Positions 43,533-50,011 of a DNA stretch of 50,011 nt are shown here, piece after piece. Positions within the stretch are counted from its first letter, which is position 1, and every line of letters begins with the position of its first letter. The DNA comes from an uncultured bacterium (GTDB taxonomy: Bacteria; Bacillota; Clostridia; Oscillospirales; Acutalibacteraceae): positions 68,906-118,916 of the forward strand of contig CAKXIK010000001.1 of the NCBI GenBank assembly GCA_934875675.1, given 5' to 3'. Both the position numbers and the translations under genes were made by a program. The notes under the pieces were generated by a model. It saw only the letters and a program-made list of their open reading frames with translations, was not told the DNA's origin and made no database searches.

Positions 43533-43973
43533 ATGAAGGATTCCTCATTTTTATTGGTTTCTTCTTCTGCTCTGCCGGAAATTTTTTTAAAGGTTGTGGA
43601 AGCAAAAAAGCTTCTTTCCACCGGTCAGGCTCATTCCGCTGCCGAAGCAACTCGGTTGGTGGGAATTTCCCGCAGCGCATTTTACAAGTATAAGGATTGT
43701 GTGTATGCCTATAGCGACGCACCCGCTTCTCACATTATTTCGGTTCATGCTATTCTGCGTGACAAGCCCGGTGTTTTAATGTCGCTGATTTCCACTTTTT
43801 ATAATGCGGGAGCAAATATTTTGACCGTCAATCAAAACATTCCAATTGCCGGAGCGGCTTTGGTCGCAGTTTCCTGCGATGTGCAAAATCTGGACATTTC
43901 CATTTCTCAATTGCTGGATCGTCTGCGCAACATCGAGGGCGTTGACACCATTGAGAGCATTTCAGGCAATTAA
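43533..43973 (+). CDS. pheB: ACT domain protein PheB (UPF0735 family)
   Basis: 146-residue protein with an N-terminal helix-turn-helix-like part (AAEATRLVGISRSAFYKYKD) and a C-terminal ACT domain (VHAILRDKPGVLMSLISTFYNAGANILTVNQNIP). ACT domains bind amino acids, so it probably senses threonine, phenylalanine or a related ligand and regulates transcription. UPF0735/PheB proteins are commonly placed just before hom, as here. It is separated from hom by a 113-base spacer rich in hairpins. Confidence 0.9.
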   Translation: MKDSSFLLVSSSALPEIFLKVVEAKKLLSTGQAHSAAEATRLVGISRSAFYKYKDCVYAYSDAPASHIISVHAILRDKPGVLMSLISTFYNAGANILTVNQNIPIAGAALVAVSCDVQNLDISISQLLDRLRNIEGVDTIESISGN

Positions 43974-43993
43974 TAATTTATTACTATAAAGAT

Positions 43994-44057
43994 GCAGTGT
44001 CATACTGCTGTGCGAATCTTGATTCGCGGGTACTGCACATAATCTTTCGGTGCAGTA
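43994..44057 (+). promoter_or_regulatory. Three consecutive hairpins between pheB and hom
   Basis: GCAGT-GTCAT-ACTGC (43994-44008), GCGAATC-TT-GATTCGC (44012-44027) and TACTGCAC-ATAATCTTTCG-GTGCAGTA (44031-44057). TGCAGT of the first can also pair with ACTGCA of the third, so exclusive folds are possible. There is no T-tract, hence it is not a simple terminator. Confidence 0.6.
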
Positions 44058-44086
44058 AAATACGAAAAGAAAGGGTGTTTTTTCTA

Positions 44087-45337
44087 ATGATTCAGGTTGC
44101 TGTGATGGGTCATGGCGTTGTCGGTTCGGGTGTGGTGGAGGTTTTGCTTTCGCACCACGACAGCATTACAAAACGTGCCAAGGAAGAAATCAACGTCAAA
44201 TATATTCTGGATCTTCGGGAGTTTCCGGGTCTGCCCTATTCCGACCGGTTCACAAAGGATTTTGAAGTGATTGTAAACGATCCGGATATCCGTGTTGTTG
44301 TTGAAGTGATGGGTGGCGTACACCCCGCCTTTGAGTTTGTTTCCCGCTGCCTTTCTCAGGGAAAAAGCGTTGTCACCTCTAACAAAGAACTGGTTGCAGA
44401 AAAAGGTGCGGCTCTTTTAAAACTTGCAGAAGAAAACAATGCTAACTTTTTGTTTGAGGCAAGCGTCGGCGGAGGAATTCCGATTATCCGCCCGATGGTA
44501 CAGTGCCTCGCTGCAAATGAAGTAAAACAAATTTCCGGTATTTTAAATGGAACCACAAACTTTATTTTGACTAAAATGATAAAGGAACAAATGTCTTTTG
44601 AAGATGCTCTTGCTTTGGCGCAAAAGCTTGGTTATGCGGAACGCAATCCTGCTGCTGATATTGAGGGACACGACTCCTGCCGCAAAATCTGCATTCTTGC
44701 CTCCCTTGCATTCGGTCGCCATGTTTATCCTAATCAGGTTCACACCGAAGGTATCACCGGCGTTACACTTGCCGATGTGGAATATGCAGAATCGTTTGGC
44801 AGTGTAATTAAGCTGTTGGGATGCACGCATAAGCTTTCGGACGGCAAGGTTGCAATCATGACTGCTCCGTATCTGATTTCTCATGAAAGCCAGTTGGCAA
44901 GTGTTGATGACGTTTTCAATGCCATCATGGTAGAGGGCGATGAAACCGGTGATGTGCTGTTCTATGGCAAAGGTGCCGGCAAATTCCCAACTGCAAGCGC
45001 GGTGGTTGCCGATGTGATCGATTGTGCAAAGCATTTAGATGCGCGCAAATATCTGAGCTGGGCTGAAGGCGGCGATGATGTGGTTGCCGATTACCGTGAA
45101 CTGACGGTAAGAAAGTATTTCCGTGTCAGCGCAGTTTCTGCACAAGCAGCCAAATCTGCAGCCGAAATAGTGTTTGGCAAGGTGGCCTTCCTCAACCGCT
45201 CTAATGCACCTGCCAATGAAGTTGCCTTCGTTATTTCTGTTGCCGAACCGGAAAAGGTTCTGGAAGAAAAATCTGCAGCACTGGCGGCAGCCGGATGCAC
45301 GGTAGAAAGCCAAATTCGGATCGCCGAATTTGAATAA
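44087..45337 (+). CDS. hom: Homoserine dehydrogenase
   Basis: Reduces aspartate semialdehyde to homoserine, the branch point to threonine and methionine. 416 residues: NAD(P)-binding N-terminus (MIQVAVMGHGVVGSGVVEVL), the catalytic domain with GGIPIIRPM and GILNGTTNFILTKM and GYAERNPAADIEGHDSCRK, and a C-terminal ACT domain (VISVAEPEKVLEEKSAAL). The ATG shown is preferred; GTG earlier sits directly on the ribosome binding site. Followed by thrB and aspartokinase in one operon. Confidence 0.96.
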   Translation: MIQVAVMGHGVVGSGVVEVLLSHHDSITKRAKEEINVKYILDLREFPGLPYSDRFTKDFEVIVNDPDIRVVVEVMGGVHPAFEFVSRCLSQGKSVVTSNKELVAEKGAALLKLAEENNANFLFEASVGGGIPIIRPMVQCLAANEVKQISGILNGTTNFILTKMIKEQMSFEDALALAQKLGYAERNPAADIEGHDSCRKICILASLAFGRHVYPNQVHTEGITGVTLADVEYAESFGSVIKLLGCTHKLSDGKVAIMTAPYLISHESQLASVDDVFNAIMVEGDETGDVLFYGKGAGKFPTASAVVADVIDCAKHLDARKYLSWAEGGDDVVADYRELTVRKYFRVSAVSAQAAKSAAEIVFGKVAFLNRSNAPANEVAFVISVAEPEKVLEEKSAALAAAGCTVESQIRIAEFE

Positions 45338-45366
45338 TCGCATGCCAAAGGAAGGGTTATATTCTC

Positions 45367-46263
45367 ATGATTCGTATTCAGGTTCCCGCAACCAGCGCGA
45401 ATCTTGGCTCCGGCTTTGATTCGCTTGGGATTGCGCTCACACTTTACAATCAGGTTTGGATGGAGGAAGAAGATGGCATTTTCATTTCCTCCCGCGACGG
45501 ATTGGATGTTCCCACCGGAGAAGACAATTTAATTTTCTGGGCTGCAAAACAGCTTTACGATGAATGCGGTGCAAAGCTGCCGGGTCTGCGGATTGAGCAG
45601 CAAAGCGACATTCCCATGACACGCGGACTGGGCAGCAGCTCTGCCTGCATTGTTGCCGGGCTGCTCGGCGCAAACCGCCTGCTTGGTAATCCCTTTGACC
45701 AACATGACATTGTAAATCTTGCAAATCGTCTGGAGGGGCATCCCGATAACACTACGCCTGCAGTTTTAGGCGGTTTGGTTGCCTCTGCCGTAGAAAACCG
45801 CCGTGTGTACAGCGTCAGCGTTCCGGTTGCTCCCAAAATTCGCTTTGCGGTATTAATTCCTCCGTTTGAACTCAAAACAGAGGTCGCGCGCGGTGTTTTG
45901 CCGCAGGAAGTTTCTCGCCAGAATGCTGTGTATAACCTTTCCCGTTCTGCGCTTATTACTGCTTCGCTTTTCTCCGGTTCACTGGAAAATTTGCGGGTCG
46001 CGGTACAAGATACCTTGCACCAGCCGTATCGTGCACACTTTATTCCCGGTATGGAACAGGTGTTCCGCATTACGTATGAACTTGGTTCTTACGGAACATA
46101 CATCAGTGGTGCGGGACCATCGATCATTGCAATTATCGGCGATGATGTTGCACGGGATTTTGAAGAATATGCTATTGCCCGATTGGATGAGAAAGGAATC
46201 TCCGGTTGGCAGTTGAAAATTTTAAAAAGTGACAGTCACGGTGCAGCCGTTTTTCTTGACTGA
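45367..46263 (+). CDS. thrB: Homoserine kinase
   Basis: Phosphorylates homoserine for threonine synthesis; GHMP kinase fold, 298 residues. N-terminal VPATSANLGSGFDSLGIAL, ATP-binding motif GLGSSSA at residues 87-93, and C-terminal AGPSIIAII are all family signatures. It lies 29 bases after hom. No threonine synthase gene (thrC) is within the window. Confidence 0.97.
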   Translation: MIRIQVPATSANLGSGFDSLGIALTLYNQVWMEEEDGIFISSRDGLDVPTGEDNLIFWAAKQLYDECGAKLPGLRIEQQSDIPMTRGLGSSSACIVAGLLGANRLLGNPFDQHDIVNLANRLEGHPDNTTPAVLGGLVASAVENRRVYSVSVPVAPKIRFAVLIPPFELKTEVARGVLPQEVSRQNAVYNLSRSALITASLFSGSLENLRVAVQDTLHQPYRAHFIPGMEQVFRITYELGSYGTYISGAGPSIIAIIGDDVARDFEEYAIARLDEKGISGWQLKILKSDSHGAAVFLD

Positions 46264-46308
46264 ACCGTTTCGTGATAGATTGACTTGATTATTGGAGGGA
46301 ACTGACGT

Positions 46309-47511
46309 ATGAGTCTGATTGTTCAAAAGTTTGGCGGATCTTCGGTCGCAAATGCAGAACGCGTATTCAATGTGGCGCGCATCGTCACCGAGACTTACAA
46401 GCAGGGCAACGACGTAGTGGTGGTTGTTTCCGCACAGGGTGATACCACCGATGACCTGATCGAAAAAGCAAACGAGATTAATCCTAACGCTTCCAAACGT
46501 GAAATGGATATGCTGTTGGCTTCCGGCGAGCAGATTTCTATCTCGCTGCTTGCAATGGCAATTGAAAAACTCGGGTATCCGGTTGTTTCATTGTTGGGCT
46601 GGCAGGCAGGTTTCAAAACGAATTCTGTCTATGGCTCCGCCCGCATTAAGCGTGTAGATACGGATCGCCTGAAGGCAGAACTTGATAAACACAATATCGT
46701 GGTGGTCGCCGGATTCCAGGGCGTAAACCAGTTTGGCGACATGACTACGCTGGGACGCGGCGGCAGTGACACCAGTGCTGTTGCAATTGCTGCTGTAATG
46801 AAGGCAGACAAATGCCAGATTTACACCGATGTGGATGGTGTCTACACTGCAGACCCACGCAAGGTTCCCGATGCTACCAAGCTGGAGGCGATCTCTTATG
46901 ATGAGATGCTCGAGCTTGCAACATTAGGTGCGCAGGTTCTGAACAATCGCTCCGTTGAAATGGCAAAAAAATACAGCGTTGAGTTGGAAGTGCTTTCCAG
47001 CCTGACGAATATCCCCGGCACAATTGTGAAGGAGGCTACCAGAATGGAAAAAATGTTAATCAGTGGTGTTGCAAAGGATACAAATGTTGCACGGATTTCG
47101 GTTATCGGCGTTCCCGATGAACCCGGCACTGCGTTCAAGCTGTTCTCACGTCTTTCAGCCAAAGACATTAATGTGGACATTATTCTGCAATCTGTGGGCC
47201 GTGACGGAACCAAAGATATTACCTTTACGGTTGCTTCCGGCTATTTGAAAGACACCCTCGCCATTTTGGACGAAACTTTTGGCAATGCACAGGTGATTTA
47301 CGATAACGATGTTGCCAAGGTTTCCATCGTTGGTGCCGGTATGGAAACACATGCAGGTGTTGCCAGCAAAATGTTTGAAGCTCTCTACAGCGTTCAGATC
47401 AACATTCAGATGATTGCAACCAGCGAAATTAAGGTTTCTGTGCTGATTGCCCGTGAAGACGCAGATCGCGCCGTTCGTGCAATTCATAATGCATTTTTCC
47501 CGGAAACCTGA
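46309..47511 (+). CDS. lysC: Aspartate kinase
   Basis: First enzyme of the aspartate family pathway (lysine, threonine, methionine), 400 residues. N-terminal KFGGSSVANAERV and TDVDGVYTADPR are kinase signatures; the C-terminal part holds two ACT domains (VIGVPDEPGTAFKLFSRLS and VSIVGAGMETHAGVASKMFE) for feedback by lysine and/or threonine. Last gene of the operon, with an intrinsic terminator behind it. The upstream ACT protein plus these two ACT domains suggest layered feedback control. Confidence 0.96.
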   Translation: MSLIVQKFGGSSVANAERVFNVARIVTETYKQGNDVVVVVSAQGDTTDDLIEKANEINPNASKREMDMLLASGEQISISLLAMAIEKLGYPVVSLLGWQAGFKTNSVYGSARIKRVDTDRLKAELDKHNIVVVAGFQGVNQFGDMTTLGRGGSDTSAVAIAAVMKADKCQIYTDVDGVYTADPRKVPDATKLEAISYDEMLELATLGAQVLNNRSVEMAKKYSVELEVLSSLTNIPGTIVKEATRMEKMLISGVAKDTNVARISVIGVPDEPGTAFKLFSRLSAKDINVDIILQSVGRDGTKDITFTVASGYLKDTLAILDETFGNAQVIYDNDVAKVSIVGAGMETHAGVASKMFEALYSVQINIQMIATSEIKVSVLIAREDADRAVRAIHNAFFPET

Positions 47512-47528
47512 TTCTTTATAACAAAATG

Positions 47529-47575
47529 AAATCGCCAGATTATGCTCTAAAAGCATTTCTGGCGATTTTTCTTTT
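47529..47575 (+). terminator. Terminator of the threonine operon
   Basis: AAATCGCCAGA pairs perfectly with TCTGGCGATTT, followed by a T-rich tract. Confidence 0.88.
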
Positions 47576-47604
47576 CCAAAATACGTCCTTTTTTCCGCAG
47601 ATTC

Positions 47605-47633
47605 TTGAAGGTTTTTCATTTATGCCTTATAAT
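47605..47633 (+). promoter_or_regulatory. Promoter of the SGNH hydrolase gene
   Basis: TTGAAG, 17-base spacer, TATAAT, 58 bases before the start codon. Confidence 0.8.
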
Positions 47634-47690
47634 GAATGAAAACGGTAGAATCGCATCCCGTCCCAGACAATGAAACGAATGAGGTGTAAG

Positions 47691-48782
47691 ATGAATCCCG
47701 AAATCTTTGTACAAGGCTCACTCTCATCTTCGATGGATGAAAAGGGTTATGTTTCCTTCCATCGCTTCTTTCCCGAACAGCTTGAAGCGGTACAGTCGAA
47801 CGCAATGTGGAATGCCATGACCGATTCCGCAGCCGGCGTTGTTCTGCGATTTCGCACAAATGGCAGCCGCATTTCTTTGCGGTGCCGGCCTCACAATGTT
47901 CTCAAGCTATTTTTGCCTGTGGCAAAACAAGTGAAGCCAGCGGACAAAAAGCAAGCAAAAGAAAATATGATGCGCATGTTTGGCGGCGGCGGAACGAATC
48001 ATCATGCACGCGTGGACGGCATTGATTTTCTGTTGGATGGGCGTTTAGTGAAATCCGAACGTCCCCGGCGCACTACACTGCACTTTTCTTTTTCCAATCC
48101 GCAGCACCGTCTGCGCGAGGTTGAGATTGTTCTCCCGTTGATTTTAGGCTGTGGGTTCTCACACCTGCGCTCCAACGGTTCGTTGGAACCTGCTGCAAAA
48201 AGGCCACAGATTCTTTGCCTGGGTGATTCCATTACACAGGGCTTTGTGGCGGGATGGCCCAGCAAGTGTTATGTTGCACGGCTTGGAGATGCTCTGGACG
48301 CTGACGTGCTCAATCAGGGCATTGGAGGGCACATTTTTCAGCCGGAAAGCCTAAACGGGATGGAAAAGCTGCCGTTCTGCCCTGCCTGCATCACGGTTGC
48401 TTATGGCACAAATGATTGGCACGACTGCCAGTCGATCCAGGAACTGCAGGCGAATATTTCCGCCTATTTTGCCCGGCTGCACGCTCTTTTTCCGGGTGTG
48501 CCTGTGTATATAATCAGTCCGCTCTGGCGAGCTGATTGCGACGACAAACGACCGCACGGTGCACCGCTGACCCATGTTCGGCAATTATTGCTTTCAGAAC
48601 AGGAAAAATATGATCACATGACAGTGATTGACGGATACACACTCATTGACCACGACACGCTTTTATTTGAGGACGGGTTCCTTCACCCGAACCGTCAGGG
48701 TTTTGCACAGATGACAGACCGGCTTTTACAAGCAATTCGCACGGCAACTCTGCAAGCAAGTAATCGGAAACAAAATCAATAA
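47691..48782 (+). CDS. SGNH/GDSL-family hydrolase (esterase)
   Basis: 363-residue cytosolic or wall-facing esterase, no signal peptide visible. An N-terminal beta-sandwich-like part (about residues 1-165) precedes the SGNH domain with block I ILCLGDSITQGF (catalytic Ser), block III YGTNDW and block V DGFLHPNRQGF (catalytic His). Similar two-domain enzymes act as acetyl-xylan or sugar-O-acetyl esterases, but the substrate here is not known. The ATG preceded by GAGGTG is chosen over one seven codons earlier. It ends nine bases before the converging gene. Confidence 0.9.
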   Translation: MNPEIFVQGSLSSSMDEKGYVSFHRFFPEQLEAVQSNAMWNAMTDSAAGVVLRFRTNGSRISLRCRPHNVLKLFLPVAKQVKPADKKQAKENMMRMFGGGGTNHHARVDGIDFLLDGRLVKSERPRRTTLHFSFSNPQHRLREVEIVLPLILGCGFSHLRSNGSLEPAAKRPQILCLGDSITQGFVAGWPSKCYVARLGDALDADVLNQGIGGHIFQPESLNGMEKLPFCPACITVAYGTNDWHDCQSIQELQANISAYFARLHALFPGVPVYIISPLWRADCDDKRPHGAPLTHVRQLLLSEQEKYDHMTVIDGYTLIDHDTLLFEDGFLHPNRQGFAQMTDRLLQAIRTATLQASNRKQNQ

Positions 48783-48791
48783 AATTTGAGC

Positions 48792-49574
48792 TTATGACAC
48801 GCGGTGAATCTGCCAGACTTCGTAGGGCCAATCCCCTGTGGTAACGGATTGCTTGCGTGTGACCGTTTTGCTCTCATTTCCTTTGTTGAACATCAGGGTT
48901 CCTTTATCTGTTTGCAGCTCAGCCGCTTCGGTATATCCGTAATCCGCAAAATATGCTTTCACCTGGTCTTCCCCATAAGGAAGCGTGTAAAGATATTCCC
49001 CGGTTTCATCCATTTGATAGATTGCATTTTTTTGCTCATATGCCATCTGCACCCAGGCAATCTCCGGCTGGGATGGAACCACTGACGAATCCTGCGTAAA
49101 ATAGGAAATCATTAAGCCAACGGCAACCAGCGCAAAGGTAATGAGCAGAAGAGGCACCAGGGGTGTGCTAAAATGCGACTTCTTTTCGGGTTCTGCCACG
49201 GAACCGGGTATGGTTTGTTCCATATTCTGTTCAGAAAATTCGGGTGGGCATGGAGGTGTGCAGGGAAGCAGCCAGGGAATATCACTTTCTTCCAATTCAG
49301 ACGGAGTGATTTTCTCCTCATCCTCTTCTTCATCCTCCTCTGCGTCGGACAGCACATCGGGAGAGATTTTGACTGCACCGGGCTTGTGTGGCTCAAGGCT
49401 AATTTCAGTCTTCGCTTCCGTATTGCTATCTTTTTCGTCCCATTCTGCGAAGTCGCCTTCCTCTTGCCGCCAATCTTTCGCACCATCCTCACGGAGAAAC
49501 TCCGGTAATTCCTCTTTTTGCGCACGGGCAAGTTCTTTTTCCCATTCATTTTCCTTCCGATGGAAAATTTTCAT
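48792..49574 (-). CDS. Acidic single-pass membrane protein, function unknown
   Basis: 260 residues. The cytosolic N-terminal 150 residues are highly acidic (DAEEDEEEDEEK) and Pro-rich near PCTPPCPPEF, followed by one membrane helix (PLVPLLLITFALVAVGLMI) and an extracytoplasmic beta-rich domain of about 90 residues (YLYTLPYGEDQVKAYFADYG). No family recognised. AAAGGGGTG precedes the ATG. Expressed from the promoter at 49755-49784 with a 5' leader of about 170 bases. Confidence 0.7.
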   Translation of the reverse strand: MKIFHRKENEWEKELARAQKEELPEFLREDGAKDWRQEEGDFAEWDEKDSNTEAKTEISLEPHKPGAVKISPDVLSDAEEDEEEDEEKITPSELEESDIPWLLPCTPPCPPEFSEQNMEQTIPGSVAEPEKKSHFSTPLVPLLLITFALVAVGLMISYFTQDSSVVPSQPEIAWVQMAYEQKNAIYQMDETGEYLYTLPYGEDQVKAYFADYGYTEAAELQTDKGTLMFNKGNESKTVTRKQSVTTGDWPYEVWQIHRVS

Positions 49575-49754
49575 TGTTATCAACACCCCTTTTGGCTGAA
49601 TCCCATATAGAGAAAACCGTATCAAACGAATTTCTCTTGAAACGGCGGATAAATATCAAAGCTGACACCCTTCGATATCATTTTGTCGATTCATGTTTAC
49701 CGATTTACGGTTGGGGTTTCTGCTATTAGATAAATACAAGAAATCTTTGTCATT

Positions 49755-49784
49755 ATTCTACAATAGCTCCATTCTGATTGTCAA
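49755..49784 (-). promoter_or_regulatory. Sigma-A promoter of the 48792-49574 gene
   Basis: Minus strand TTGACA, 18-base spacer, TAGAAT. Confidence 0.75.
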
Positions 49785-49870
49785 GCGAACGGGATTATTA
49801 TTAAGCATTATAATCTGCGTTGTAAATAGATATGACCCATCTACCCGAAAAAAAAAGATATGGTAACAAT

Positions 49871-49927
49871 CGCATTTCAAAGCCTTAGACCGGAGCCGCA
49901 GGCGGAGGGAAAAGGCTTTGAAATGCG
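49871..49927. repeat. 16-bp perfect inverted repeat next to the transposase fragment
   Basis: CGCATTTCAAAGCCTT (49871-49886) and AAGGCTTTGAAATGCG (49912-49927) are exact reverse complements around a 25-base GC-rich loop. It lies 8 bases beyond the stop of the partial transposase; a long A-run (49849-49857) on the plus strand gives T residues on the minus strand, so it may be the transcription terminator or end structure of an insertion element. Confidence 0.8.
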
Positions 49928-49935
49928 GCGCGCGT

Positions 49936-50011
49936 TCACGCGGACAGCTTTTCTTTGAGAAATTGAAGCGGACTTTTTCCTCCGAGTGTACGCATGGTTT
50001 TGTGATTGCTC
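49936..50011 (-). CDS. C-terminal end of a probable transposase (partial)
   Basis: Only the last 25 codons are visible. They read SNHKTMRTLGGKSPLQFLK and end KLSA, matching the C-terminal L-G-x-x-SP-x-x-FL pattern of DDE transposase/integrase-core proteins (IS3/IS30/IS481-like). The rest lies beyond the right edge, so the family and integrity of the element cannot be told. Confidence 0.5.
   Translation of the reverse strand, partial: SNHKTMRTLGGKSPLQFLKEKLSA

Noticed and set aside
1..50011. CRISPR arrays, tRNA or rRNA genes
   Set aside because: No regularly spaced repeats and no cloverleaf or rRNA-like segments were seen by eye; a tRNAscan-SE/Infernal run would settle it.

Overview
The window looks like a chromosomal segment of a spore-forming, low-to-medium GC Firmicute of class Clostridia, most likely the Oscillospiraceae/Ruminococcaceae. 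The evidence is Firmicute gene order (ylxM-ffh-rpsP-khpA-rimM-trmD; yqfC-yqfD-phoH-ybeY-dgkA-era-recO-mutS2), purine-rich AAAGGAGG-type ribosome binding sites, sigma-A promoters close to TTGACA-17-TATAAT, and sporulation genes (yqfC, yqfD, ylbJ, yaaL/bofA, a BofC-like protein). No tRNA, rRNA, CRISPR array or prophage was seen.

Layout. 1-16.9 kb is read almost entirely on the minus strand and is housekeeping: coaD, rsmD, uvrC, ptsH (HPr), trmD, rimM, khpA, rpsP, ffh, ylxM, a membrane protein, mutS2, recO, era, dgkA, ybeY, phoH, then sporulation genes yqfD and yqfC. At 17 kb the strand switches to ylbJ, followed by an unusual three-gene cluster (18.35-21.2 kb): two overlapping 74-residue Cys-rich proteins and an 804-residue protein with zinc ribbon, P-loop ATPase and TPR-like repeats. 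21.3-25.9 kb holds small membrane proteins (one VanZ-like), a DEAD-box RNA helicase, a membrane-anchored DUF2726/zinc-ribbon protein and the yaaL-bofA sporulation pair. 25.9-29.1 kb has a lysine riboswitch in front of an NhaC-family (probable lysine) transporter, and trpS with a structured leader.

29.2-36 kb is carbohydrate-related: a GH42-like hydrolase, a PfkB-family sugar-phosphate kinase with a GT4 glycosyltransferase, and a Gfo/Idh/MocA oxidoreductase with a TIM-barrel isomerase. 36-39 kb has a c-di-GMP phosphodiesterase (degenerate receiver and GGDEF, intact EAL) coupled to a SipW-type signal peptidase. 39.3-43.2 kb holds an unknown protein, a BofC-like protein and a class A penicillin-binding protein. 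43.5-47.5 kb is a threonine-branch operon (ACT regulator, hom, thrB, aspartokinase). It is followed by an SGNH esterase, an acidic membrane protein and, at the very edge, the C-terminus of a probable transposase.

Best candidates for something new are the zinc-ribbon/ATPase/TPR cluster, the bofA ribosome-binding site buried in a 16-bp hairpin followed by a T-tract, the nested trpS leader structure, and the hairpins between the ACT regulator and hom. Family assignments rest on recognised motifs and gene order; no database search was possible.
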